DNA from: Agrostemma githago
Lineage: Eukaryota; Streptophyta; Magnoliopsida; Caryophyllales; Caryophyllaceae
Direction: 5' to 3'
Assembly: GCA_958450325.1 (NCBI GenBank)
Contig: OY288242.1
Coordinates: 2,480,001 to 2,544,000, forward strand
Length of the DNA: 64,000 nt
Of the stretch, positions 1 through 10,753 are shown one piece after another (the first letter of the stretch is position 1; each line of letters starts with the position of its first letter). The notes beneath the pieces were generated by a model. The model searched no databases and was not told where the DNA came from. It saw only the letters and a list, made by a program, of their open reading frames with translations. Position numbers and translations under genes: made by a program.

Positions 1-953
1 TTGAGTTGAACGTTGACCACGGTCATGGGTATTTGAATTTTTTTTGTTTTTTTTTTTTGGGGTTGACCTCTTAGCCCCGGTCGTGGGATTCTTCATTTGA
101 GTTGACCGTGCCCCGGTCAAGGGATTGACCGTATCTGGTCGGGGGATGTTGATAATTCTTTTTTGGTCATGGCCAGCTCTTTTGTTTCGGCCTTTTGCTT
201 TTTTTCTTTGGACTTCTGTTTTTTGTCCAGTTTTTTTTTTGCTATCCCTCCCTTTGATGTTGTGGGTGGATATGGGGGTGGGCCCATCGGTTGGATTAGG
301 CTTGTGGAGTTAAACCTTTGTAAGGTGTAAGCCTAGATGGTGAGTGCAACTCGCGGTGGAGTACTCTACGGTAAGCATGGTGATTTGGATCTCGGTATTG
401 TCATCATAATTCCGAGCAGGCTTAGTGGGAGCATCGTCCCGAGTTGGGTATTTTTGGCATCAAGCCTATAGAGTCACGATGCTTCTTTTTTGCTTCCGGT
501 CAGACTAACGCCTAAGGTAGGGATTGATCAGTCTTATTGGAGGGGTGTTTATCGTGGGAAATGGGCTTGCCTTCCGTCTTGAACCCAAACTAGGAGACTA
601 CCTAGATTTGTCATAGGATTCGATACTGCTCCTACTAGGGGTAGTTATGTGGCTGTCTATGCCGGACATGGAACAGGTAAGGGAAAACATGGGTCTCAGT
701 TCCTGCAGTCATTATAGATGTGCCTATAATAGTCACGTGCATGTGCTCACAGTGTATGATGATGTTCATCATGTTCTCGGAAACACATAAGGAAGCATAT
801 AGGAGAGATTGAAAAAGTTGATTTTATTGAATTTTGGAAAGAGGACAGAATATAGTTGACTCTGACTCTAACATCGGAATTGAAAGAATAGAACATCCTA
901 GACTCGGACTCAGACTCGGACTTAAATCAAATCTGGACTCTGGGATGAGGTTG
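1..953 (-). other. Non-coding part of the LTR element downstream of gag
   Basis: Read on the minus strand this stretch follows the gag stop. I see no protease, reverse transcriptase, RNase H or integrase motif in it. The only open frames are short and show no family features. It is probably the internal non-coding region of a gag-only, non-autonomous LTR element that runs off the left edge of the window. Confidence 0.45.
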
Positions 954-1892
954 TCAGTAATCTTCGGCTTCTAAGGACTCAAGTGGATGTCCAGTATAGC
1001 TTTCGGTAGAAGCTTCACCCAAATCTTCATTATGTCGAAGATCGTCTTCAATCCTAGTGCCCATTTCGGTAAGCACTGCAAAGTTTGAAATGTCGGCATA
1101 CCTAAGATGGACGTGGTAGGAGGGTAGAAGGTTGTTGATGAATGCCTCCACTAGTGTCTTCTCGCTGGGCTTGTCTACCAGCTTAACACTCTCAGCCCGC
1201 CAATGTTGAAGGTATTTGGTGAAACCTTCGGTTGGATCTTGGGCCATGACTTCTAAAGTCCGCATGGTAGTCTGAAGTTCAGTATTATCAGAATAGTTTT
1301 TAGCGAACTCGGTAGCCACATCTTCCCAAGTGGGGAATCTTTTTGCATTAAGCCTATAGAACCAGGCTTTTGGATATTTCCCGAGGGATGTGCCGAACAG
1401 ATTGATGAACATGTCGGCTTTGACCCCCTTGATCGCCATAAACGCCTTGAAAGCTCGGAGGTGTAGTAATGGATCCTCCGTCCCTTCGAATATGGGTAAC
1501 CCTTCTAGATTGAGATCTGTTGGTAGTTTCTCACTAATGGGTGTATAGTCTCGGAAGTTTTCAACTCGGATGTTGTTCTCTTGGGAGGCATGGAACTGTT
1601 GTTCGAGCTCACGCACCGTGCTAATCAGTTTGGCAAATGGCCCAGTATTTACCGACCTGTAATTGAAGTCTTGTTCTTCAACGACAGTTAGACGAGCATC
1701 CAAGGCCTCTTGGTCGGCTCTTATGAACCCTAGTTGGGTTTCAAACATGGCCTGCTTACTAGCCATGGTTTCTAGCAAAGCCTCCAGTTTATTAATGGTG
1801 TTTTCCATCTCCCTATTCCCGGTTGTGGATGCCATCCTCTGCGAGAATACCCACGTAATCAGAAATGTTGCTTCGGAACTTGAATACACCAA
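954..1892 (-). CDS. Retrotransposon Gag (Retrotrans_gag family), Ty3/gypsy type
   Basis: A 312-codon frame encodes a Gag-like capsid protein, which would package the element RNA. The N-terminal part (about residues 28-115) looks like a coiled coil rich in Leu, Glu and Gln. The Retrotrans_gag core is at about residues 130-255, with the family pattern FEGTEDPLLHLRAF, then KAWFYRLNAKRFPTWEDVA, then TEGFTKYLQHWRAES. No CCHC zinc knuckle and no protease follow, which differs from autonomous gypsy elements. The start may be the Met at residue 20 (MASTTG) rather than the first Met, since residues 1-19 look unrelated to Gag. It lies 3' of a primer site and LTR on the same strand, as expected for gag. 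No in-frame stop is seen, so this copy may be recent. Confidence 0.8.
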   Translation of the reverse strand: MVYSSSEATFLITWVFSQRMASTTGNREMENTINKLEALLETMASKQAMFETQLGFIRADQEALDARLTVVEEQDFNYRSVNTGPFAKLISTVRELEQQFHASQENNIRVENFRDYTPISEKLPTDLNLEGLPIFEGTEDPLLHLRAFKAFMAIKGVKADMFINLFGTSLGKYPKAWFYRLNAKRFPTWEDVATEFAKNYSDNTELQTTMRTLEVMAQDPTEGFTKYLQHWRAESVKLVDKPSEKTLVEAFINNLLPSYHVHLRYADISNFAVLTEMGTRIEDDLRHNEDLGEASTESYTGHPLESLEAEDY

Positions 1893-2314
1893 GGCATAGG
1901 AAATAGCGCGGAAGGAGAGACAACTCTGCTTTGACTCGGGTTAGACTCTCCTAAGACAAATAAGTAGGGTACGATTCTCGAAGTGATTGTGATTAATCGC
2001 CCCGTCGGAGAATAGCCCCCAAGTGAGACCAAGGACTCTTGTAGGACTCAGATGGTGTGACATCTAAGTGACTCCCTAAGCCGAGTTGGTCTTAGGACAT
2101 GCCGCGAAACCGAGACGAGTTCCACCATCGATGTCTTTAGCGCACCCATGTAGAAGTGCACCGTGGTATAGTGGGACGTCGGTCACAAGTAACCGGCCCG
2201 GGCAAAATTTGGGTTATGCATGAATCATTAAACTAATGCGCGTACATTAATATTCGAACGATTTCTCTTCGAGTCTCACCCTAGGAACCCCGATGACATG
2301 TGGTACATCAGGCC
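1893..2314 (-). other. Untranslated leader of the LTR element
   Basis: This lies between the primer binding site and the gag start on the minus strand, about 420 bp with no long open frame. It is the expected position of the 5' leader and packaging region. I see no further motif in it. Confidence 0.5.
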
Positions 2315-2332
2315 TCCCCAGCGGAGTCGCCA
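2315..2332 (-). other. Primer binding site, tRNA-Arg type
   Basis: The minus strand reads TGGCGACTCCGCTGGGGA, starting 3 nt (ATT) after an LTR end in CCACA at 2336. TGG pairs with the tRNA CCA tail, and GCGACTCC matches the acceptor-stem 3' side of plant tRNA-Arg (…GGAGTCG-CCA). Tat/Ogre-lineage gypsy elements are known to use tRNA-Arg primers, which fits the lineage call. Confidence 0.7.
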
Positions 2333-2335
2333 AAT

Positions 2336-3848
2336 TGTGGACATGACGTAGGTCCACCCCGACGCGGCCACGCGCGGGTTTGGGTAGGCGAATGAATCTC
2401 GTGGTGAGATTGCTCTCGGGTTCGAAATTTAAGTCAAAATGGAGTCGCCACCGAATTTTGTGGTTATTCGGAACCATACGAGCCCACTCTATGTCGTCAT
2501 GGGCTATACACAAAGTAAGCCCACTTCGATTTCAGAGTTTATGGGGCTCGTCCCTTTGCATTGCAATATCGATACCGTTTAAACCGGCTTTCGTATATAG
2601 AATGACTCTCGTGCGCCAATGGTTTCGGGCATCCGGAAACCAAGGTTCTGAGTAAGGGGTGAGGGTACGTGTTGGGAAGCCCACTAAGGACACCCAACCC
2701 CGCCCGCACATGGCGGCCTCTACTAAGACATCGTTCGTGTTCGTGTGCGCGCGCTAGTAAAACGATTAAATGATATGCAAACAGCGTTTTCGGGCTAAGC
2801 ATGTGAGTTATTGGTTAACTACGTCATTTAATGCATCTTGATTCACGTCAAAGTGATTTAGCATGCGATGTTCATTTAAATAAATAAATGGCAAACATCC
2901 AATAATAGAAAACTCGTAAATAAATTACAAATTACACGGGCGGAATACAACCAGGAATTCACAATACAACGAGCAATAAAATAGAATAATTGAATTAAAT
3001 AAGAAGAGCGATAAATAAATACGCGACTCGACAAAGACCCATATACAATAACTGCACACTAGATCGTGAATTAGTTAGACGGACGAACTTTAATTAATTA
3101 CGCATTATATTGCATATTAATCAAAGGACGGAGGTTCGAGACCTAGGTGTGGTGCTAACCCGATCTCGAACCTCGATGCCTTGTCCCGACTTATCACCTC
3201 GAGAAATGGAGTCTAAATTAATTATGTGTCGGATACGACTAAAGAGTCGTCGACATAAAATTAATAGTGCGAGACCGTCGATCAAAATCGTTTTAGGTGT
3301 CGTGATATGCATGAGTTTTGAAAATTAGAATTACGTGATTGATTATGCACGTGTCGACTAAAATTCGTAAAAAGAATGATGAGGCTCAAATGTTGCATTG
3401 AAGCTCTCGAATTTCTGGGCTACAGGACCCACTCGATCGAGTCATGGTCTGACTCGGTCGAGTGTGTCTTTAAAGTAGCTATTGTCCAGATTTTTGGGTG
3501 CTACTCGATCGAGTAGCCTATGTACTCGGTCGAGTAGCCCCTGTACGAGTGACAACTCGTGTTGCTTTTTTGGTTAAAATCGATAGTGGGCCAAATTAAA
3601 TACAAATATTGTATGATTTGTACTTAACTCGGCTTTCGGTGTTATAATCGCATATGCAAGCGATTATAATACCGTCATCGGAATTTATGAAAATGTTATC
3701 GTTTAGATTGAAATTTTGAATTAGTGACGGAATTGCATCCCTCTACGTCACGACATCGGGACTAATCTTTTCGGATTATGTGATGTCGGTTTTCGTGTCA
3801 ACGGGTTCCGCACTAATCTTGAAAATGGGATCAAATACGTTCAACTAT
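2336..3848 (-). repeat. LTR of a Tat/Ogre-like element (outer border unresolved)
   Basis: The inner edge is fixed by the primer site at 2332. A homologous copy in the opposite orientation lies at about 28,940-29,312: both share the blocks around the cytosine-rich ACCCTCACCCCTTACTCAGA segment, the GCCCGAAACCATTGG segment and the final GTCGGGGTGGACCTA segment. The outer border is not visible. I end the feature where Helitron RPA-like coding sequence begins (about 3,850), so the true LTR may be shorter. Confidence 0.6.
3431..3535. repeat. Cluster of four 12-bp palindromes in the LTR
   Basis: ACTCGATCGAGT occurs at 3431-3442 and 3503-3514. The near-palindrome ACTCGGTCGAGT occurs at 3452-3463 and 3524-3535. 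The start-to-start spacings are 21, 51 and 21 bp, so the pair looks duplicated. The location inside the LTR suggests regulatory binding sites or a hairpin, but the function is unknown. Confidence 0.75.
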
Positions 3849-4214
3849 GACCGATCACGTCAAAGTGCACACTCCGGGCTCCTCATGCCACCGATCTCCC
3901 GGAGGTTTTGCAAGTTCTTCCGTGCCCGCAACAATCTAAAGTTGTAGTTCTCAGAGGTGTTGAGACGAAGCTATTTGACAGTAAGTTACTTCTGCAGAAT
4001 TCCATTCATCTCCCCCTTCTAAACACGAGAATTTAGTTAGTTTGATATATACCTTTTTCTTTCCCACTAACAGATGCCTGGATTGTGCAAACCACATACA
4101 ACGCCACAACTTTTGAGTTTAATCCAGCAATACCCGAAGTTGAAGCTTTTCAGAAGAGGTCTACCATTGTATTATCCTCTTTACTAGTTTAGAACCCGTG
4201 CAGATGCACGGGTG

Positions 4215-4686
4215 TAGGGGTGTGCAAAATCCAAGTCGGACCGGAAAAATGGACCGGACCGGACCGGAATCTACCGGACCGGATCCAGAATAAAAAATTC
4301 TGGTCCGGTCTCCGGGCCATCATTTTGGGCGATTCCGAGTTCCGGTCCTGACCCAGTTTTTTCCGGTCCGGACCGGTTTGGACCGGAAAACCCGGAATTA
4401 TGCTTATTTCTTAAAAATTCCGGTCTAACCGGTCCAACCGGTCCGGAATTTTGGATCAAAATTCCAAAAAAATTTGAAAATTTTGGGCCAACCGGTCTGG
4501 TCCGGGTCGGACCCGGTATTTTTCCGGGCCGGACCCGGTATTTTTCCGGGCCGGACCAGGGTCAATATTTTGGTTTCCGGTCCGGGTCCAGGGTCAAGAA
4601 ATTTGACGATTCCGGATTCGGGTCCAACCGGGTCCGGTCCAGGTCCAACCGGGTCCGGTCCAGGTCGGCCCGGTTGCACAGCCCTA
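4215..4686. mobile_element. hAT-type MITE with internal GGTCCGG repeats
   Basis: The terminal inverted repeats are TAGGGGTGTGCAA (left) and TTGCACAGCCCTA (right). They are flanked by a perfect 8-bp duplication CACGGGTG at 4207-4214 and 4687-4694. These TIRs and the 8-bp duplication are hAT hallmarks. The interior is almost entirely degenerate GGTCCGG/CCGGACC motifs in both orientations, so it can fold back on itself. There is no transposase. Confidence 0.85.
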
Positions 4687-4804
4687 CACGGGTGTATATA
4701 ATAAAGTTTATAAAAAAAAACTATAATGAAACTAATAATAGTATCATGTAAAATATATCGGACATTGAGGATAATATTCTTCAAATTATGAGTACGAATT
4801 ATTA

Positions 4805-5245
4805 TTAAAGCATCTGGTAATAAGATATGTTGAGTTGATTATACAAATTTCGAAACACTTCTTTGTAAACTACATTTTCATTACTGTTGTAAATATGAAG
4901 ATCTTGGTCGCATATTAAAAAATTTAATCCCTTTTTGCTAGTGACCCTAGATAAGGCGACATAGAGTTGACCATGACTAAAAACTGATTTTGGAAGATAC
5001 AATCCAACTTGTGAAAGGGTTTGACCTTGAGTTTTGTTGATAGTCATTGCGTAGAACGCCGTTACTGGAAACTGTTTTCGCTAGAACTTAATAGACAATG
5101 TATTAGAATTTGATGGACTCAAAATCAACCGAAGGATAATAACCTTGTTGCCCGTGTTTGCACCTGTGATAATGGTAGCTTGGATTATGTGGTCCTCGAG
5201 TTGATCGAACACTAATCTTGTGCTTGCACAACCCAGCAACTTGAT
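4805..5245 (-). pseudogene. Helitron PIF1-like helicase, C-terminal fragment
   Basis: The minus-strand reading is LGCASTRLVFDQLEDHIIQA, then FPVTAFYAMTINKTQGQTL, then SVFSHGQLYVALSRVTSKKG. These are the last conserved motifs of the PIF1-like helicase of Helitron Rep/Hel proteins (AMTINKxQGQT and VALSRV). An in-frame TAG at 5081-5083 breaks it, and all upstream helicase and Rep motifs are absent. It lies just before the Helitron 3' end, the usual place for the helicase C-terminus. Confidence 0.8.
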
Positions 5246-5252
5246 CTATGTT

Positions 5253-5426
5253 TCACATAAGCATTATCTGTAGACATGTTTCACATAAGCGGTCTAAGTT
5301 ACTTGTTTCTCCATTATAAGGGTAGACTTGATCCCATGCATAGACAATTCTTCCTTTGATGTGCCACATTTCTTTGTATGGGTTGATTAATTGAATACCA
5401 TCACATTGGGTGTTGTTTGAAGCCAT
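5253..5426 (-). pseudogene. RPA-like N-terminal fragment
   Basis: The minus-strand frame from the Met at 5426 reads MASNNTQCDGIQLINPYKEM then WHIKGRIVYAWDQVYP. This resembles the first OB-fold of Helitron RPA-like genes. The similarity fades within 60 residues, next to a short duplication of the TGTTTCACATAAGC segment. It is a captured or remnant first exon. Confidence 0.5.
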
Positions 5427-5489
5427 TGAGGATGATGTAAAGATGCTGACCAACAATTCTTTGAACAAAGAACAACATATGGATACCAT

Positions 5490-6340
5490 AATATTTTTGC
5501 TATTATTTCTATAATATTCTTGCTATAATATTATATACGGAGTAGTATTCTTTTTATTTTTTGTAGTATTATTGCTATTATTTGTAGTATTAGTATTATT
5601 CTTGCCATACATGCAGTCCGTAATATGGTTGTCATTATATGGTTGATATAATTTTGATTTGTATATAATATTATATAGTATTGTTGTCATACATATGTAA
5701 AGATTTTTTTACGGGAATGCAACAATATTGTTGCTATTATTTAGGGTTAATCGCTACTATTTAGGATTAAAGTCTTTTAATTATGTGAAGTTATGGTATT
5801 GATTCATAATATTATTAGTTGATGTGTTTATATACGGTAATTGATTTTTTTTTATATAATAATAATTACTCATGTACTATTATTATGTGATTTGATTGAA
5901 TTTATATTTAATATATTGATTAATCTAAGTGATTTAAATTTTAGGATAACATATCATTATATCGATTTCATCATATTCTTGTTGCTTAATGGTGATTTCA
6001 TTCCATATGGTAGAATTTTTTTTCTAAGGAATACAATCACGTATCATTAGTGATTGATAAATATCTCATATATACATACTGCATATTTTATTCTTGCCAT
6101 ACATACATACAATACAATACAATACGTAATATGATTGTCATCATATACATATTGCATTTATTTTTCAGGAATGTAACACCATTGTTTCTAGTATTATTTA
6201 GCGACTAATTGCTATTATTTAGGGATTAAAATCTTTTAATTAAGTGCTTATTAGTCAAGTGAAGTTATGATGTGAATTGTTTATTTAGGGAGTAATTGTT
6301 TGCTCTTGTGGGATAGTGTAAATATATGATAGTAATATTT
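5490..6340. other. AT-rich interior of the nested Helitron, no gene seen
   Basis: Very AT-rich sequence with short runs of TAGTATTATT and ATACATAC type. It contains no recognisable coding exon and is presumably Helitron filler. Confidence 0.5.
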
Positions 6341-8293
6341 TTTTCATATTTAATTTTGATTCCATATATAGATTGAGAGGTTGAGTTGGGCAGGAAAAAC
6401 TCATGCCCTGGTTGTTATATTATATAGAAGTATAGATTGTACACCACTAAGTTTCTTTCAGTTGTTTCCCTTAATACCGTTCATTCTTTTCAGCCTATCA
6501 TCTCATGCTCCTAGCAACTCACTGCAAATAATCGAGGAAGGTGCGGAGGAAGAAAGTTTCAACTTGCCAGTTGAAGCTGTTCTATCAATTTCACAGATTG
6601 TTGAAAACGAGAAGGTAGTATCCCAAACACAATCGTTTCACTCCCACTTGCAAATTTTTTGTATTTTCATTTCTTAACGTTTTCGTTATTAACAACCAGG
6701 CTGGGTCGTTCTACACTGTCGCAATGGTTGTTGACATAGACTCATCTGCGGGATGGTACTATCGCAGTTGCAGGTCTTGCAGGACGAAAACAGCGAAGAA
6801 CGACAAGGGTAGGTGGGTATGCAAGAACACCGGATGTGAAGGAAGCAAGAATGGGTACATGAGTTGCAATACGAAGTAATTCACTCAATTCAATTGTGCA
6901 ATTCTTATTTCCTTGCTCCCCCCCCCCCCCAAATGAAGGATTTCCTACGTGTAATTATTTTTAAATTCTTCACAGATTTCAGTTGAAGTTTGTCGTTCAA
7001 GATTTCTCCGGGATAGAGTGTAATTTCGTTGACTTTGATAATCAAGTAGAGCAGTTCCTTGATATCACCGCTATTGAACTTATTGCTAAGATGGAGAAGG
7101 TACGTCTCTTCTACTAAACTTTACCCCTTCATCTTTTGATTCGTTTTCCGACTATAAAATTTCCATCCTAACCTCTACCTGAATGTTACTGTTAGTTGGG
7201 AGAAGCTCATTCCATGTCAAACGATCTATCCATTTTCCTTGATCAACGTTACCTATTCAAGATAAAAATAGATGAAAACTTCTATGTCAAGAACTTTTCC
7301 AAGTCATACACTGTATCGTGGATGTCTGACGACGTTGACAAGATCCACAAGTGGCACATGACATACGAGCAAGCCCTTAAGGTATGTACACACTGAACTA
7401 CGTTCATACTGGAAGTAGTTTTTTCGCGTTTATGAATGCCATTTCGAAAAGCAACTTTCTGACGAAACATACAACCTAGATTGAGATGGACAACTATACT
7501 TTAATGACGAAGAATCTCCGGCGTAACCCTTCAGGCAGTCAAGCACAGAAAGATGTTGTCCCAGTCATTTCACTGAGCGGCTCTAAAGAGATTGACGCAA
7601 CACCCACTGAGCCCCGTACTGAGCCAGTATTTCCTCATACATTTCTGTGCCTACCTCTAACTACATTTCTACAACATTAATCTCTTGCGTATCTCACATC
7701 TTTTAATAGCCTTATCACTTTGTTTGCAATCAGGCCATCGATTGTGAAACCGCATCAACGTCATCTAGGGTTACGCCTTTGAAGAGGAATGGAGACGCAG
7801 TCGAAGTGCAGTCCTATGATCTAAACGCTCTTGCAGAAGATGTTGCATCTGCCACTAAGCAGATCCTGGCGATGAAGAAGGAAAAATTAGCCTGACAAGA
7901 TCTTTTTTACTTTGTCTTTGGAAAACTATATACCTCAGTCTCAGCTTTTAAAATTCCCTGAGTTTGTGTTCATACGTTCAAACGTTATTCACCATTACTA
8001 TGTGGTGATCTTATTCGGCAATTGAGACACTATCAGCTGCAATTTTATTTTTTTTGTGGACAACATCTTCGTACTTTTTTTCTGTGTTGCTATGAACCCT
8101 TATGTTCACCCCATTTTTTGTTGCATCCCTACCATGTATTGTCATTTTATTATTTTTGCAGGTTACAGGTTAGCAGGTTTGGGGTTTATTCTTCTCCAGA
8201 CTCACCCATCTTCTATTCAGGATCTGTGATCAAGCAACATTGTTGATGAATTGATACAGTTTAGCTCGAGCATTGTAATTTACACTTTCTGAC

Positions 8294-8649
8294 GATGAAT
8301 ACATGTAGATTAATATAATTACGTAATGTATAATCATGTATATCACATTAGTTGCATCTTTGTCAACTTTACATAGTATTAGTCCGGTATTGTACTTTAT
8401 ACAGTCCGTTGATTTGAAAATGTAGTTTACTATTATTACGTACTGTAATTTTACCAAGTACACTTTCCATTGATGAATACATGTAGATTAATATAATTAC
8501 GTAATGTATAATCATGTATATCACATTAGTTGCATCTTTGTCAACTTCACATAGTATTAGTCCGGTATTGTAATTTATACAGTCCGTTGTTTTGAAAATG
8601 TAGTTTACTATTATTACGTACTGTAATTTTTCCAAGTATACCCACATTT
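8294..8649. repeat. Direct tandem duplication, 178-bp unit
   Basis: Two adjacent, nearly identical copies lie at 8294-8471 and 8472-8649, each starting near GATGAATACATGTAG. Only scattered substitutions separate them. They lie in the non-coding DNA between the RPA pseudogene and the next Helitron gene start. Confidence 0.85.
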
Positions 8650-9320
8650 CCTACTACAGCTCTTTTGTTCATATTTTGTGTACACTTAACAGCATTGACA
8701 TTACATTACGCGTCAAAATTACAGCAGTAAGTACAAATGTGGTCACCAAACGTAATACTTACCGAAGATGTAAGCAAAATGAGCTGTAGTTAGTTGCAAA
8801 GAAACATATGGAAGATAAAGGAAGTTAAGGAACCTACAATGTCGCTACGAACTCAATTAATAAATAAATTAAATGGAATGCTTAAGGAACTTAGTCTGTC
8901 GTTATGAACTTAAGATGAAATTAAGAAAACTGGACTTAAATAACGTAGCTTATGTTATACTCCAGCTTTGATAATCATCTCTATATTACCGATTTATGTG
9001 TAAATTACATGTCACGGTTTGTCTAATTAACCTCTCCAAACCGAACGTTCACCTCTTTCTACGTCAGCCTGAAATTCTCTTCGAAATTCTGGCACCGATT
9101 TCTGATTTTCATTGTTCCAATTTCGACTACACAGTTCTCCATCGTTAACTTTCATTCACATTTACTTCATTTCTATTTATTCACTCTGATCTTAATTGAA
9201 GCCATGACCCCTCGACTTCAGATTCTAATTGTAAACACCATTAAATTTCTTACACAACTGCCTATCATATATAGTGGTATAAATTTCCAGTTATTACCAA
9301 CACTAACAGCTTCTTAATCA
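8650..9320. other. Non-coding DNA upstream of the Helitron protein start
   Basis: There is no coding exon or clear repeat here. The last 300 bases before 9321 are pyrimidine-rich and probably the promoter and leader of the following Helitron-type gene. Confidence 0.4.
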
Positions 9321-10328
9321 ATGACCATGGATCCTCATCTGAGTCTAAATGCAAATACAGCTAGGTCGTTTAATTCGAAGAGAAAGTATGCTAATTTGTG
9401 TGAAAATGCAGGTAGTAAGGACAACACACCACAGAAGAAAGCATTTAAGAATGGTAAGCACATTTAAGGGACGATTTCAACTATATTTACAGTTAGTTTA
9501 CTCTCTGTTTACCACCTTTCGTAATAACGTTAGTTGCTATTTTGTCTTTCATTACAAAATATCAGTTCGGAGGTCTCTTTTCAAAGATGTTACGAACATA
9601 GTGAACAGTCTAGCCACCGGTCATGGTTCAAGAACATCAGAGGGCAATCTTCAGTCTGATCGATGCAGACCTTCTAATGAAAGTTTCAGGGTTGTAAACC
9701 TTCAATGCAGACCTTCTCTGCAAGGGAAGAGTTTGTTAGCAGAGTTTCCAGACCAAACAACCGCACACTGTGACGAAGTTTCAGGTAGAATTATAGGTAT
9801 ACTTAAGTTTGAAGTATACATTTATCCACTGACGGTGTATCCTCACCGTGCTTACTAATTAAAGTTGCTATTATTTTCCAAATTGTAATGTAGGTTCGTC
9901 AACTTCCACAGTCCCTCTAGATGAGCTTGAAACATTTGATCGGGATAAACACCTCTATGAAGATGGTATTATTTTTCAACAGTAAGTCAGACGTTCCTCT
10001 TTATATTCTTTATTTCTATTTGCACTTTCGTTTCATGTAATGTTTAGCAATTGTACTCCGCAGCAATTGGTTTGGAGAAGTACCTCATTAAGTATCTCTC
10101 AGCACAGCAAGCACGGAGGGATATGAAACATATTTTGGCTGATAGGAGGCAGGGGCATAATTCGTATCAGGATGCCATGTACACTAATAATGATCCTTAT
10201 CGTGAGTGGCGTTCGAGACTTGCGCGTCGTAAACATGTCGTCAAGTTCAGGGAGCGCAGAAACCGTAGCTTACTGCAGGCATCCCCGGGAACAATGTCCT
10301 CTTCTCCTATTTCTGAACTTACGGAAGG
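9321..10328 (+). pseudogene. N-terminal exons of a Helitron-type protein (putative), truncated
   Basis: An ATG at 9321 (or 9327) opens MDPHLSLNANTARSFNSKRK, followed by an Asn/Lys-rich stretch ending at a GT donor at 9454. Further exons with good GT-AG borders are about 9566-9785 (…GHGSRTSEGNLQS…), 9894-9981 (VPLDELETFDRDKHLYEDG) and about 10,063-10,328 (Arg-rich, ARRDMKHILADRRQGHNSYQ). My impression, from memory of plant Helitron proteins, is that this is the region before the Rep domain. No Rep HUH motif or helicase motif follows before the Helitron 3' end, so the gene is truncated or was captured as a fragment. It could also be a captured host gene. Confidence 0.4.
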
Positions 10329-10719
10329 TAACATTCTAACTCAGTTTTCCTGAACTTTTAAGATTTCTAAACTATATCATTATTTACCTTTGCGATGATT
10401 ACTTGGAACACGTAGGTAGATGTCGTGCTATCTGCTAACGACTGTGTACGTGCTTTATTCTACAATCTATGCAGTAGTAGTGATGTACGACGTGTTGACA
10501 GTTCGATTTTTCCCTCTTATCTAATGAATCTGTTAAAACAATTACAATAGGGAGTAGAAAGTTCATGATCAAGGCATATCAAAGAGATTGCGCCATAAGT
10601 ACTATATGTGTTACACATATTCGCTTACCTATTAACAAATGAAGTAACTTAAAGACTCTTGACGAATAACCTAATTTCAGTCGTTACATCATTCCACTCT
10701 TTATATAACTAAAAGCAAA

Positions 10720-10753
10720 CAACCCGTGAAATTTTTCACGAGTAACACACTAG
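10720..10753 (+). other. Helitron 3' terminus
   Basis: A hairpin CCCGTGAAATTTTTCACG is followed 11 nt later by CTAG at 10750-10753 and then T. This is the classic Helitron 3' end. The matching 5' TC end is not identified. The element probably covers the RPA pseudogene and the truncated gene at 9321. Confidence 0.75.

Larger units (their letters stand above)
4184..6372 (-). mobile_element. Non-autonomous Helitron, both ends defined
   Basis: Read on the minus strand, the element starts with TCTATATATGGAATC at 6372 and ends in CTAG at 4184. The terminal CTAG is preceded by a hairpin, CCCGTGCATCTGCACGGG, at 4191-4210. It sits between an A (4183) and a T (6373), the standard Helitron AT target with no duplication. 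It carries a broken helicase C-terminus and an RPA N-terminal fragment on the same strand. A hAT MITE is inserted immediately beside its terminal hairpin. Confidence 0.8.
3851..7895 (+). pseudogene. RPA70-like OB-fold gene of Helitron type, split by a nested Helitron
   Basis: Exon pieces encode a replication protein A large-subunit-like protein, a single-stranded-DNA binder that plant Helitrons often carry. The first piece (3851-3980) reads …LPEVLQVLPCPQQSKVVVLRG. A GT-AG intron follows, then 4074-4183 with the OB-fold pattern TYNATTFEFNPAIPEVEAFQ. A 2.2-kb minus-strand Helitron (4184-6372) interrupts it. Coding resumes with an exon ending at 6614, then 6700-6876 holding a C4 zinc finger (CRSCRT…WVCKNTGCEG, as in the RPA70 DBD-C domain), and further exons from 6976 to the TGA at 7893-7895. 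Exon joins are by eye. The N-terminal exons are missing, and the insertion very probably disrupts expression. Confidence 0.7.

Noticed and set aside
125..313. 62-codon open frame near the left edge
   Set aside because: A T-rich reading rich in Phe, Leu and Trp without any family feature. Likely chance.
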